DNA from: an uncultured bacterium
GTDB lineage: Bacteria > Cyanobacteriota > Vampirovibrionia > Gastranaerophilales > Gastranaerophilaceae
DNA length: 64,000 bases
Direction of reading: 5' to 3'
NCBI GenBank assembly: GCA_946636615.1
Contig: CAMPBE010000002.1
Coordinates: 21,635-85,634, forward strand
The notes beneath the pieces were generated by a model. That model had not been told where the DNA came from. It worked only from the letters and a program-made list of their open reading frames with translations, and made no database searches. Shown piece after piece: positions 19,177 to 29,012 of this stretch (its first letter is position 1; each line of letters starts with the position of its first letter). The translations under genes and the position numbers were made by a program.

Positions 19177-21996
19177 TTATATTGCTTCTGCACATTCTTC
19201 ACATATACCGTCAGAATTTAATTTTCTAAACTTCCAGCAACGTGCGCATTTTTCACCTTCTGCTTTGCAAACCCAAACGGTATATCCATCTTCTTTGTGT
19301 TCATTGAGCACATTTTCAGGTTTATTTGTTGTTACATAAGCCTGAGATGTAATAAATATATTGCAAAGTTCGTCCTCATTTGCTTTCAAAATATCAGCAT
19401 CATCAGCATTTATATAAACTGCAACTTCTAAAGAGCTTCCGACTTGTTTTTCTGCTCTGAGAGGCTCAATTGCACGAGTAACAACTTCCCTCGCTTTCAA
19501 AATTTTTGCAAAATCTTGTTCAAGCTTCTCATTGTTCCATTTTTCGTTAGGTTTACACCAATCAGAAAGCAGAATACTCATCAAACCGCCTTTTTGACAT
19601 TCAGGAACACTCATCCAAATATCTTCAGCCTGATGCGGCATAACAGGAACGAGCATTCTAACTAATGTTTGCAATATTTCATACAAAACAGTCTGGCATG
19701 CACGTCTTGATTGTGATTTTTTGCCCGCAGTATACAATCTGTCTTTAACAATATCAAGATAGAATGAGCTCAAATCTACTGCAGCAAAGTTTTGAAGCTG
19801 TTGAAAATATTTGTAGAATTCGTAATTTTCAAAGGCTTCCGTAACACTTACAATCAAGTGATTTAATTTGTGTAATGCAAATTTATCAAGTTCTTTTAAA
19901 TCTTCGTACTTGACATAATCTACAGCAGGGTCAAAGTCAAACAAGTTTCCAAGCAGGAATCTTGCAGTATTTCTTGTTTTTTTGAATATTTCCGCTAATT
20001 GTTTAATTATGTTATCACCGATTTTTGTGTCATTACGATAGTCAACAGATGCTGCCCACAATCTCAAAATATCTGCACCGTAGTTTTTGATAATGTCGTC
20101 AGGTCTGATATAGTTGCCCAAAGATTTTGACATCTTTCTGCCGTCTTCGCCAAATACAAATCCGTGAGTTAATACTGATTTATAAGGTGCGATACCCTGA
20201 ACTGCAACTGATGTCAAAAGTGATGATTGGAACCAACCTCTGTGTTGGTCTGAACCTTCCAAATACATTTCAACAGGGGTTGTGCCAAGTTCTTCACTTC
20301 TCTTATTTACAACTGCTCGCCAAGTTATACCGGAATCGAACCAAACGTCCATAATGTCATTTTCTTTTTTGAAATGATTCTTTCCACATTTCGGGCAAAC
20401 AAAACCATTCGGCAAAAGTTCTTCTATATTATGGTTTACCCACGCATCAGAACCTTCTTTTTCAAAAAGTTCTGCAACGTGATTGATTGTTTCATCAGTA
20501 ACTATCACTTCACCGCAATCTTCGCAATAGAATACAGGAATAGGAACACCCCACGCACGTTGGCGAGAAATGCACCAATCGGTACGTCCGGCAACCATGT
20601 TGGAAATTCTTGCTTCACCACTTGCTGGTATCCATTTAACTTTTTTAATTTCTTCTAAAGCTTTGTCTCTGAATTTGTCAACTTTTACAAACCATTGAGG
20701 TGTAGCTCTGTATATTACAGGATTTTTACATCTCCAGCAGTGCGGATAACTGTGATTTATATCTTGGGCTTTTAATAAAGCTCCGCATTTTTCTAATTTT
20801 TCTATTACAATTCCGTTTCCTTTGTAATAAGGAACGCCAATCAAGTCAGGATCATTAACTTCATCTGTCCAAACACCTTTTGAATCTAAAGGTGAAAATA
20901 CTTCAATACCGTATTTACATCCGACCTCATAGTCTTCAAGACCGTGACCAGGAGCTGTATGAACAGAGCCTGTACCTGCATCAAGAGTAACGTGTTCTCC
21001 CAAAATAATTGGAGATTTTCTGTTAACAAGAGGATGAATTGTGTTCAAAAGTTCCAAATCTTGTCCAATACAAGAACCTAAAACTTTAATATCGCTTTCT
21101 TCCCATTCAACATCAGCTAAGAATGAACCTAAAAGTTCTTGAGCAACAACGTATACATCACCTTTGTATTCAAAGAAAGTATATTCAAATTTTGGGTGCA
21201 TGCTGATTGCCATATTGGATGGAATTGTCCAAGGAGTTGTTGTCCAGATTATTGCATATATATTTCTATTGTCATTCTGAGCGAAGCGAAGAATCTCATT
21301 AATCTTATTTGTGCTTTCATCATCAAATTTAAATCTTACATAAATTGAAGTTGAAGTATGATCTGCATATTCAACTTCCGCTTCAGCAAGAGCAGTTTCG
21401 CAAGACGCGCACCAATAAACAGGTTTTAAACCTTTTTCAACGTATCCTTTTTTATACATTTCACCAAATACTCTGATTTGTTCAGCTTCAAAGTCAGGTC
21501 TGATTGTCAAATAAGGATTTTCCCAATTCCCAAGCACTCCAAGACGTTTGAACGCTGCTTCTTGACCTAACAAACTTTTATGAGCATATTCACGACATTT
21601 TTGTCTTAATTCGTAAGGTGTAAGAGCACTCCTTCCGCCCTTAATATTTTTTACAACGGCGTTTTCAATTGGCAAACCATGAGCGTCATACCCGGGAACA
21701 AATGGGGTATAGTATCCTGATTGTGCTTTATATTTTAATAAAATATCTTTTAATATTTTATTCAGGGCAGTTCCAACGTGAATTTTTTCGGAACTTAAGT
21801 ATGGAGGGCCATCATGCAAAATAAATTTATTAGCCTTATCTCTTTGCCCTATAATTTTTTCATAAATTTTGTTTTCTTCCCAAAATTTTTGAATTTCCAA
21901 TTCTCTGACAGTCGCATTTGCCCTCATCGCAAGCGTTGTTTGAGGTAAATTTAAAGTTTCTTTGTATTCTTTTTTTGTTTCTGTGTCACTGCTCAT
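19177..21996 (-). CDS. ileS: Isoleucyl-tRNA synthetase
   Basis: FILHDGPPYLSSEKIHVGTALNKILKD; GYDAHGLPIE; KMSKSLGNYI; C-terminal zinc-finger Cys residues. Carries an in-frame repeat-derived peptide EILRFAQNDN. Confidence 0.97.
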   Translation of the reverse strand: MSSDTETKKEYKETLNLPQTTLAMRANATVRELEIQKFWEENKIYEKIIGQRDKANKFILHDGPPYLSSEKIHVGTALNKILKDILLKYKAQSGYYTPFVPGYDAHGLPIENAVVKNIKGGRSALTPYELRQKCREYAHKSLLGQEAAFKRLGVLGNWENPYLTIRPDFEAEQIRVFGEMYKKGYVEKGLKPVYWCASCETALAEAEVEYADHTSTSIYVRFKFDDESTNKINEILRFAQNDNRNIYAIIWTTTPWTIPSNMAISMHPKFEYTFFEYKGDVYVVAQELLGSFLADVEWEESDIKVLGSCIGQDLELLNTIHPLVNRKSPIILGEHVTLDAGTGSVHTAPGHGLEDYEVGCKYGIEVFSPLDSKGVWTDEVNDPDLIGVPYYKGNGIVIEKLEKCGALLKAQDINHSYPHCWRCKNPVIYRATPQWFVKVDKFRDKALEEIKKVKWIPASGEARISNMVAGRTDWCISRQRAWGVPIPVFYCEDCGEVIVTDETINHVAELFEKEGSDAWVNHNIEELLPNGFVCPKCGKNHFKKENDIMDVWFDSGITWRAVVNKRSEELGTTPVEMYLEGSDQHRGWFQSSLLTSVAVQGIAPYKSVLTHGFVFGEDGRKMSKSLGNYIRPDDIIKNYGADILRLWAASVDYRNDTKIGDNIIKQLAEIFKKTRNTARFLLGNLFDFDPAVDYVKYEDLKELDKFALHKLNHLIVSVTEAFENYEFYKYFQQLQNFAAVDLSSFYLDIVKDRLYTAGKKSQSRRACQTVLYEILQTLVRMLVPVMPHQAEDIWMSVPECQKGGLMSILLSDWCKPNEKWNNEKLEQDFAKILKAREVVTRAIEPLRAEKQVGSSLEVAVYINADDADILKANEDELCNIFITSQAYVTTNKPENVLNEHKEDGYTVWVCKAEGEKCARCWKFRKLNSDGICEECAEAI
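21271..21296 (+). repeat. Palindromic interspersed repeat fragment inside ileS
   Basis: GTCATTCTGAGCGAAGCGAAGAATCT; read on the minus strand it encodes EILRFAQND. Confidence 0.8.
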
Positions 21997-21999
21997 AAT

Positions 22000-23304
22000 T
22001 TATCCTTCTTTTATTTTTCCTATTTGATTTTTTATATTTGTTATAAGACTTTCTTCTTTGCATTGTTTTACAAATTCATCCATCTTATTGTAATCAAAAC
22101 ATTTTTCCCAACGGGCTATAACAACAGTTGCAACGCAATTTCCGACTAAATTTACTGTAGTTCTGCCCATATCAAGAATTTGATCAATACCCAATAAAAT
22201 TGCAACACCAAGAATAGGTATATTAAAACTTGCGAGAGTTCCTGCTAAAACGATTAAAGATACTCTTGGAACACCGGCAATCCCCTTGCTTGTAAGCATT
22301 AATGTTAGCATTATGATTAGTTGTTGATGAATGTTTAAATCTATACCAACAAGCTGAGATGAAAATAAAACTGCCATTGCAAGATATAACGTGCTTCCGT
22401 CAAGATTGAATGTGTATCCTGTAGGCATTACAAATCCTACAATATTTTTAGGAACTCCAAAACGTTCCATTATATCCATAGCTTTAGGAAATGCAGCCTC
22501 TGAACTTGCTGTGGTAAATGCCAAAAAAGCAGGTTCTTGCAATGCTTTTACCAAACTTCTAAATGAGATTTTTACTATTTTGCAAGCTATAACTAAAACA
22601 AGTATTACAAAAACAGCTAAAGCTGTATATAAAGAACCGATTATTTTGAAATAACTTTTTAATACGGATAATCCGTTTGCCCCTACTGTTGCAGCAATAG
22701 CACCAAATATACCTAAAGGCGCAAAATACATAACATATTCTGTAAATTTAAACATTATTTTTGAGACAGAATTTAAAACGTCAACAACAGGTTTTGCTTT
22801 TTCACCAACTGCAACAATTGCGAGAGCAAAAAATATAGAAAATACAACTATTTGCAGCAAATTTCCCTGAGCCATGGCATCAACAACACTTGTTGGGAAA
22901 ATATTCGTAACCATTTCACTGATTGAAGTATGTGCATGTGCAGCTGCCATAAGTCCGGCTTCCTGTAAATGTAGGGCATGAGATGTATTACCCGTCATAA
23001 AACCTACTCCGGGTTTAAATATATTTGCCATACCCAAACCTATCACAAGAGCAATCGTAGTAACTATTTCAAAATATATAATGGTTTTCAGACCTAATTT
23101 CCCTAAATTTTTTGCATTACCGTGTCCCGAAATTCCAACAACTAAAGTTGCAAATAATAACGGTGCAATTATCATTTTTACCATTCTTAAAAAGATAACA
23201 GCCAAAGGACGCATTTTTACAGCATATTCAGGACAAAAATATCCGAATAATATACCCAAAATGAGTGCTATAAATATTAGGGCTGTCAGCTTTGAATGTT
23301 TCAA
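22000..23304 (-). CDS. Dicarboxylate/amino acid:cation symporter (DAACS family)
   Basis: MIIAPLLFATLVVGISGHG; TASSEAAFPKAMDIMERFGVPKNIVGFVMPTGYTFNLDGSTLY; ILGIDQILDMGRTTVNLVGN. Confidence 0.93.
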   Translation of the reverse strand: MKHSKLTALIFIALILGILFGYFCPEYAVKMRPLAVIFLRMVKMIIAPLLFATLVVGISGHGNAKNLGKLGLKTIIYFEIVTTIALVIGLGMANIFKPGVGFMTGNTSHALHLQEAGLMAAAHAHTSISEMVTNIFPTSVVDAMAQGNLLQIVVFSIFFALAIVAVGEKAKPVVDVLNSVSKIMFKFTEYVMYFAPLGIFGAIAATVGANGLSVLKSYFKIIGSLYTALAVFVILVLVIACKIVKISFRSLVKALQEPAFLAFTTASSEAAFPKAMDIMERFGVPKNIVGFVMPTGYTFNLDGSTLYLAMAVLFSSQLVGIDLNIHQQLIIMLTLMLTSKGIAGVPRVSLIVLAGTLASFNIPILGVAILLGIDQILDMGRTTVNLVGNCVATVVIARWEKCFDYNKMDEFVKQCKEESLITNIKNQIGKIKEG

Positions 23305-23439
23305 TTTAATAACCTCAAAAAAATTATACTACAAACATAGCCGCAAACCTATTGCCAGATAATTTTTGTAAATCTTTTTTACACATAAATACATATCGTT
23401 TAATAAATGTTGTATCATTTCAATATGGAGGACAATATT

Positions 23440-25347
23440 GTGAGTAATCTTGACTTGTCAGAAAATGCAATTAAGGTTTTAGAAAAAAGATATCTTAAAC
23501 GAGATAAAAATGGTAATCCTAAAGAAACTCCGAAAGATATGTTTCAACGTGTGGCATCTGTTATTGCGATGGGTGATAAAAATCTGGAATATGAATTTTA
23601 TAGTGCAATGACAGATCTTCGCTTTATGCCAAATTCACCGACTTTAATGAACGCAGGTAGAGAGTTAGGACAACTTGCAGCATGTTTTGTTTTACCTGTC
23701 GAGGATAGTTTGGCAGGAATTTTTGAAACAATAAAAAATACTGCTTTAATCCATCAATCAGGCGGAGGAACGGGATTTTCTTTTTCAAGATTAAGAGCAA
23801 AAAACAGCATAGTAAAGTCAACAATGGGTGTTTCATCAGGTCCTGTATCTTTTATGGAAGTTTTTAATGCCGCAACAGAAGCTGTAAAACAAGGTGGTAC
23901 AAGACGTGGTGCAAATATGGGGATTTTGAGAGTTGATCATCCTGATATTTTAGAATTTATTGATTGCAAGAGTGATAATAATAAGTTGAATAATTTCAAT
24001 ATTTCTGTTGCAATTACAGACAAATTTATGGAAGCTTTAAAAAATAATGAAGATTATGAGCTTATTAACCCTCAAAATAAAACTGTGGCAAAAAAATTAA
24101 AAGCTAAAAAAGTATTTGATATGATAGTTGATCACGCTTGGCGAAATGGTGAACCCGGAATTATATTTATAGACAAAATGAATAAAGATAACCCAACACC
24201 TAAAATTGGCGAAATTGAATCAACAAACCCTTGCGGAGAAGTCCCTCTATTGCCGTATGAAGCTTGTAATTTAGGTTCAATCAATCTTTCTAAAATGGTG
24301 AAAAATAAAACTGTTGATTGGGAATTATTGGAAAAAACAGTAAGAACGGCAATCAAATTTCTCGATAACGTGATATCTGTTAATAACTATCCGTTGCCAC
24401 AAATTAAAGAAATGGTTCAAAATAACAGAAAAATAGGGCTTGGCATAATGGGGTGGGCTGATATGCTGAATTTACTTGAAATTTCTTATGCATCTGAAGA
24501 TGGAACTAAACTTGCTGGACAGGTTATGGAATTTATTGATTATATATCTAAATGCGAATCTGTTGAAATTGCAAAAAGCAAAGGAAGATTTAATAATTTT
24601 GAAGGCAGCGTATATGATAGTGAAAATTACCTATATAACAAATTTAAAGGAAAATCGGCAGGTAAAATTCTTGATGAACAATGGTTTGAACTTGACAATG
24701 AGATTAAAAAATACGGAATAAGAAATGCAACAACAACCTGTATTGCTCCGACAGGAACAATTTCTATGATAGCATCTGCATCAGGCGGTATAGAGCCACT
24801 TTTTGGACTTGTTTTTTCAAGATTAATTCTTGATAATACCGAAATGCTTGAGGTTAACCCGATTTTTAAACGGTATGCAATAGAAAATGGATTTTATTCA
24901 GAAGAATTGATGAAACAAATTGCAAAGACCGGTTCTGTCGCGAATATTGAAAATATTCCAGATAAAGTTAAACATATATTTGTTACAGCACATGACGTTT
25001 CACCATATTGGCATGTAAAAATGCAGGCAGCATTTCAACTTCATACAGACAATGCTGTTTCAAAAACGGTTAATTTCGAAGAACACGCAACAAGAGAGGA
25101 TATAGAAGATACTTATATTCTTGCTTATGAAAATAATTTAAAAGGAATAACAGTATATAGAAATAATTCAAGACAATTTCAACCTATGAATCTTGAAACC
25201 AAACCGCAAAAAGAAGAAAAAATTGTCGAAGAATATAATCCTACAGGTGAAATTAAAACCGTAAAATGCCCTGAATGCGGAAACGAAATTCAGATGGCAG
25301 AGGGGTGTTTTATTTGCCCAAACTGCGGTTATTCCGGCTGCTCGTGA
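23440..25347 (+). CDS. nrdJ: Adenosylcobalamin-dependent (class II) ribonucleoside-diphosphate reductase with C-terminal zinc ribbon
   Basis: [74 protein letters not shown]...CPNCG. GGAGG then GTG start at 23440. Confidence 0.9.
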   Translation: MSNLDLSENAIKVLEKRYLKRDKNGNPKETPKDMFQRVASVIAMGDKNLEYEFYSAMTDLRFMPNSPTLMNAGRELGQLAACFVLPVEDSLAGIFETIKNTALIHQSGGGTGFSFSRLRAKNSIVKSTMGVSSGPVSFMEVFNAATEAVKQGGTRRGANMGILRVDHPDILEFIDCKSDNNKLNNFNISVAITDKFMEALKNNEDYELINPQNKTVAKKLKAKKVFDMIVDHAWRNGEPGIIFIDKMNKDNPTPKIGEIESTNPCGEVPLLPYEACNLGSINLSKMVKNKTVDWELLEKTVRTAIKFLDNVISVNNYPLPQIKEMVQNNRKIGLGIMGWADMLNLLEISYASEDGTKLAGQVMEFIDYISKCESVEIAKSKGRFNNFEGSVYDSENYLYNKFKGKSAGKILDEQWFELDNEIKKYGIRNATTTCIAPTGTISMIASASGGIEPLFGLVFSRLILDNTEMLEVNPIFKRYAIENGFYSEELMKQIAKTGSVANIENIPDKVKHIFVTAHDVSPYWHVKMQAAFQLHTDNAVSKTVNFEEHATREDIEDTYILAYENNLKGITVYRNNSRQFQPMNLETKPQKEEKIVEEYNPTGEIKTVKCPECGNEIQMAEGCFICPNCGYSGCS

Positions 25348-25364
25348 TAATTTTTTTAAACATT

Positions 25365-25507
25365 AGCTGGATACTTTCGGGCTGTCACCCTCAGTATGAC
25401 TTTATACTGTCATTGTGAGGTGCTACGCACGGTACTACGTACGTAGAAATATTATGCTTTTTGCTGTCATTGTGAGCCGATAGGCGAAACAATCCAGCTT
25501 ATGTTAA
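25365..25507. repeat. Left palindromic repeat copy of the GIY-YIG element
   Basis: Bounded by AGCTGGAT/ATCCAGCT; the 86-bp core 25391-25476 matches 25829-25914 at 83/86 positions by eye. Confidence 0.9.
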
Positions 25508-25516
25508 TATAAAAAT

Positions 25517-25804
25517 ATGACAAGTGGATATACATATATTTTATTTAATAAAAGAAATGGGACATTGTATGTTGGTGTTACGTCTGATTTAGTAAAAAGA
25601 ATTTATCAACATAAAAATAAAATGGCAGATGGATTTACTAAAAAATATAATGTTGATAAATTGGGTTATTATGAAATATTTGAAGATATTGAAAATGCAA
25701 TTGAAAGAGAAAAGAAATTAAAAAATTCGCCCCGTAAGAAAAAGCTTGAATTAATTGAAACAAACAATCCTGAATGGCATGATTTATATTATGAAATAAT
25801 ATAG
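25517..25804 (+). CDS. GIY-YIG nuclease superfamily single-domain protein
   Basis: GYTYILFNKRNGTLYVGVTSDLVKRIYQHKNKMADGFTKKYNVDKLGYYEIFEDIENAIEREKKLK...NPEWHDLYYEI; canonical GIY-YIG fold signature (here YTYIL...TLYVGVT). Confidence 0.95.
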   Translation: MTSGYTYILFNKRNGTLYVGVTSDLVKRIYQHKNKMADGFTKKYNVDKLGYYEIFEDIENAIEREKKLKNSPRKKKLELIETNNPEWHDLYYEII

Positions 25805-25996
25805 GCTGGATTCTTTCGGACTTTGTCCTCAGAATGACTTTATACTGTCATTGTGATTTGCTACGCACGGTACTACGTACGTAGAAATATTATGCTTTTT
25901 GCTGTCATTGTGAGGTGCTACGCACGTAGACATCTAGGAGTTGTATAAATTTTTACTGTCATTGTGAGCGAAGCGAAACAATCCAGCTTATGTTAA
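25804..25996. repeat. Right palindromic repeat copy of the GIY-YIG element, with one extra unit
   Basis: GGCTGGAT...ATCCAGCT; core 25829-25914 plus an extra TGTCATTGTGA unit at 25957. Confidence 0.9.
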
Positions 25997-25997
25997 T

Positions 25998-27290
25998 TTA
26001 ACCTAATATTCTTGAATAAATTTCATTTATATTTTTCAAAAATTCTTCTTTGATAAATATTTCATCAATTTCTATAGGTGAGAGTAAATTTGTTACATCT
26101 TTGTCATTTAGTAAATTCACCCTGAAATCACCGTCATGATTGAACGCATCAAGAGCGTTACGTTGAACAAGTTTGTATGCTTCTTCTCTTGTGATACCTT
26201 TTTCTACGAGTTTAAGTAAAACTTTTTGAGAAAACACTATTCCTCCGAATTTGTCGGTATTTTTGAGCATATTATCTTCGTGAATAACAAGGTTTTGTAC
26301 AATTCCGTTAAATCTGTTCAACATAAAATCAACCAAAGTAAGGCTGTCAGGGAAAATGATGCGTTCAGCGGAACTGTGAGAAATATCTCTTTCGTGCCAA
26401 AGAGGGATGTTTTCTAAAGCCACAAGAGAATTTGCTCTGACAACACGAGCTAATCCGCACAAATTTTCTGACAAAACAGGGTTTTTCTTGTGAGGCATGG
26501 CAGATGAACCCTTTTGGTTTTTGCCAAATCCTTCTTCAACTTCTAAAACTTCTGTCCTTTGAAGATGTCTGATTTCCGTTGCGAATTGTTCTATTACACT
26601 CGCAATTAATGCCAAAGATTGCATGAAATATGCGTGATAATCTCTTGCAATAATTTGTGTTGAAATTCTTGCAGGATTTAAACCTAGATTTTTGCAGGTA
26701 ATTTTTTCAATTTCAGGTGAAATGTTGCTGTATGTACCGACAGGACCTGAAATTTGACCGACTCTAATTTCATCTAATGCGTGAATAAAGTTTGATCTTT
26801 GACGTTCTAAAATATCTATCCAGCTGCAAATTTTTACACCAAATGTCATAACTTCTGCGTGTATTCCGTGAGAACGGCCTATACAGATCGTATTTTTATG
26901 TTTTTTTGCCAAATCTTTTAATGACTGAATTGTTTCGTCCAAATCTTTAATAATGATTTTTCCGCTATCCTGAATTTGGAGTGCAAAAGCGGTATCAATG
27001 ACGTCAGAGCTAGTCATTCCGACGTGCATATATTTTGCCAAATCGCCAAGACTTTCATTAACACAGGTTAGAAAGGCAATTACATCGTGTTTTACCTCTG
27101 CTTCGATTTCATCAATTCTCTGAATGCTGAACGATGCTTTTTTCTTGAGTTCTTCGATATCTTCTTTTGGAAAATCTCCGTTTTCGGCATACGCTTCGCA
27201 AACGGCAATTTCTACATTCAGATAGTATTGGAATTTTGATTCCAAATCCCAAATTTTTTTCATTTCATCTCTTGAATAACGTTCAATCAT
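25998..27290 (-). CDS. purB: Adenylosuccinate lyase
   Basis: MIERYSRDEMKKIWDLESKFQYYLNVEIAVCEA; GSSAMPHKKNPVLSENLCGLARVVR. Confidence 0.96.
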   Translation of the reverse strand: MIERYSRDEMKKIWDLESKFQYYLNVEIAVCEAYAENGDFPKEDIEELKKKASFSIQRIDEIEAEVKHDVIAFLTCVNESLGDLAKYMHVGMTSSDVIDTAFALQIQDSGKIIIKDLDETIQSLKDLAKKHKNTICIGRSHGIHAEVMTFGVKICSWIDILERQRSNFIHALDEIRVGQISGPVGTYSNISPEIEKITCKNLGLNPARISTQIIARDYHAYFMQSLALIASVIEQFATEIRHLQRTEVLEVEEGFGKNQKGSSAMPHKKNPVLSENLCGLARVVRANSLVALENIPLWHERDISHSSAERIIFPDSLTLVDFMLNRFNGIVQNLVIHEDNMLKNTDKFGGIVFSQKVLLKLVEKGITREEAYKLVQRNALDAFNHDGDFRVNLLNDKDVTNLLSPIEIDEIFIKEEFLKNINEIYSRILG

Positions 27291-27444
27291 AATTTGATTT
27301 TATCATAAAAAACGTGTAAAAATAGCCTTTTTCAAAAATTCAGAAAAAATATTTCTTAAATACGTTACAAAACTTTACAAAAAGGGCAATAATATATTAA
27401 ATAAATACTTTATATAGGTAAGAGTATAAAATTAAAGGATTATT

Positions 27445-28083
27445 ATGTCATCACCTTATGGAAATTCAATAGATCCAATATCTGCTATTCAATCTACTGT
27501 ATCCGGTATGAATGAAGCTGATAGACAGGCATTTGCAAAAGAAACAGGTGTCGATATATCAGCTATACAAATTATGGATTACGATGTAGCGTTAAAATAT
27601 TGTCAAAAACATCATATAAATCTAAACAATAATATCTGGAATCAAAGCAGAACATACAGTTATGCTACAAATCCTTTAAAAGGCTGGTCGTTGGAAAAAC
27701 AGGATAATGGAGATAAAAAATTACTTACTAAGCAAGATATGTATATAAAACTTGCGGATATTAAAAATCATGAATTGAGAAGTGAAGTTGAAAACATTTT
27801 AAATGGTGGAACACCAAGTAAAGCTTTTATGGATTACCTTTTACAAAAATATGAAAAGAGGCAAGCTGAATTTGAGGAAGCTTGGGCAAAATATCAAGTT
27901 GCAAAAGGTGAAAGAACAACATTAAAAGTAACTTTTGAGAAAATTCAAAAGAAATATGAGGGCTCTGAAAGTCCTTATGACAACGGATTGGTAAAAACAG
28001 CAGAAAAAAATTATAAAACAGCTGATTTAGATGCTGATATTTACTTGTCAATAGCATCTTATTTAGCTCATAGAGCTGTGTAA
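27445..28083 (+). CDS. Hypothetical protein
   Basis: 212 aa ORF with AAAGGA upstream. Confidence 0.65.
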   Translation: MSSPYGNSIDPISAIQSTVSGMNEADRQAFAKETGVDISAIQIMDYDVALKYCQKHHINLNNNIWNQSRTYSYATNPLKGWSLEKQDNGDKKLLTKQDMYIKLADIKNHELRSEVENILNGGTPSKAFMDYLLQKYEKRQAEFEEAWAKYQVAKGERTTLKVTFEKIQKKYEGSESPYDNGLVKTAEKNYKTADLDADIYLSIASYLAHRAV

Positions 28084-28185
28084 ATATAAGTTTACAACCC
28101 TCTTGCAATTTTTTTTTGATATATTATGATTCATGTCTGTAGAGTGCTTACGCCAATAATCACTCAACAAGAAAAGGAAATTAAC

Positions 28186-28449
28186 ATGAATCTTAAAAAC
28201 AAACAAGAAATTGTTAAAAAGTACGGTAAAGATGCTAAAGATACTGGCTCAACAGCAGTTCAGGTTGCTATGATGAGCAAAAAAATCTCTGAATTAACAG
28301 AACACTTGAAATCTAACAAAAATGACTTCGCTACAAAAAGAGGTCTTTTGATGATGGTAGGTAAAAGAAAAAGATTACTTTCTTACCTAAAATCAAGAAA
28401 CTTGGATGAATACAGAGAATTGATTAAAAAACTAGGTATTAGAGGTTAA
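28186..28449 (+). CDS. rpsO: 30S ribosomal protein S15
   Basis: [64 protein letters not shown] at 28186 with AAAAGGAA SD. Confidence 0.97.
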   Translation: MNLKNKQEIVKKYGKDAKDTGSTAVQVAMMSKKISELTEHLKSNKNDFATKRGLLMMVGKRKRLLSYLKSRNLDEYRELIKKLGIRG

Positions 28450-28466
28450 TTACCAAAAAACATTAA

Positions 28467-28501
28467 ATAAAAAAGACCATTTTATAATGGTCTTTTTTAT
28501 T
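28467..28501 (+). terminator. Rho-independent terminator
   Basis: AAATAAAAAAGACCATTTTATAATGGTCTTTTTTAT. Confidence 0.88.
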
Positions 28502-28523
28502 ATAAAAAATTTTTAAAATTCAT

Positions 28524-28736
28524 TTAACAAGTCTTTTTTCTGTTCGGATTCATAATGTTACATTTTTTAGTTTTCAGCTTCGGCTGATTAATATCTTGTT
28601 TTATTGAATAATTGTATGCATTATAATTTTCTTCATCTGTCATATTAAAAGACATATTATCGCTATAAAAATTTATTCCTGCTAAAAGAACTACCGAACC
28701 AATAATTGACAAAATTATAAACTTATAAGTATCCAT
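28524..28736 (-). CDS. Small hypothetical membrane protein
   Basis: MDTYKFIILSIIGSVVLLAGINFY TM segment; AGGGGAATTTTTA upstream. Confidence 0.55.
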   Translation of the reverse strand: MDTYKFIILSIIGSVVLLAGINFYSDNMSFNMTDEENYNAYNYSIKQDINQPKLKTKKCNIMNPNRKKTC

Positions 28737-28894
28737 TAAAAATTCCCCTTTATTTTTCCCATATTTTAATAAAGTCAAAATAAGTATTATAATTGATTCA
28801 AAAACAATGCGGATTTACAAAATTTTACAACAGAAATATAAAATTTAAAACTCACACTACCGTTTTCTATTCTTTAAGAGAGCGAAAGAAAGTT

Positions 28895-28929
28895 CACCCT
28901 CCTTAAAAGAGGAGGGGGCTAGGGGGTGG
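28895..28929. repeat. CCCTCC-type intergenic palindromic repeat
   Basis: CACCCTCCTTAAAAGAGGAGGGGGCTAGGGGGTGG; similar block at 49586-49698. Confidence 0.6.
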
Positions 28930-29012
28930 ATATTGTTTCTGTCAATAGTGAACAGAAAGCGAAACAATTTTGCCAATTGAATTAGAATTATTATTATTTT
29001 AAAATAAATTTT

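Larger units (their letters stand above)
25357..25996. mobile_element. Candidate composite palindromic element carrying a GIY-YIG nuclease gene
   Basis: Outer imperfect inverted ends: TAAACATTAGCTGGAT (25357-25372) and ATCCAGCTTATGTTAA (25981-25996), 14/16 match. Two internal near-identical repeats flank the CDS. Confidence 0.6.

Noticed and set aside
21265-21320. ileS considered as frameshifted or a pseudogene because of the odd EILRFAQNDN peptide
   Set aside because: Frame is intact through all class I synthetase motifs; the odd segment is explained by an in-frame repeat insertion.
23305-23439. Possible cobalamin riboswitch upstream of nrdJ
   Set aside because: No B12-box-like conserved sequence seen; the region is short and AT-rich.
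25391-25914. Repeated palindromes considered as a CRISPR array
   Set aside because: Only two long copies separated by a gene, no regular spacers, no cas genes.
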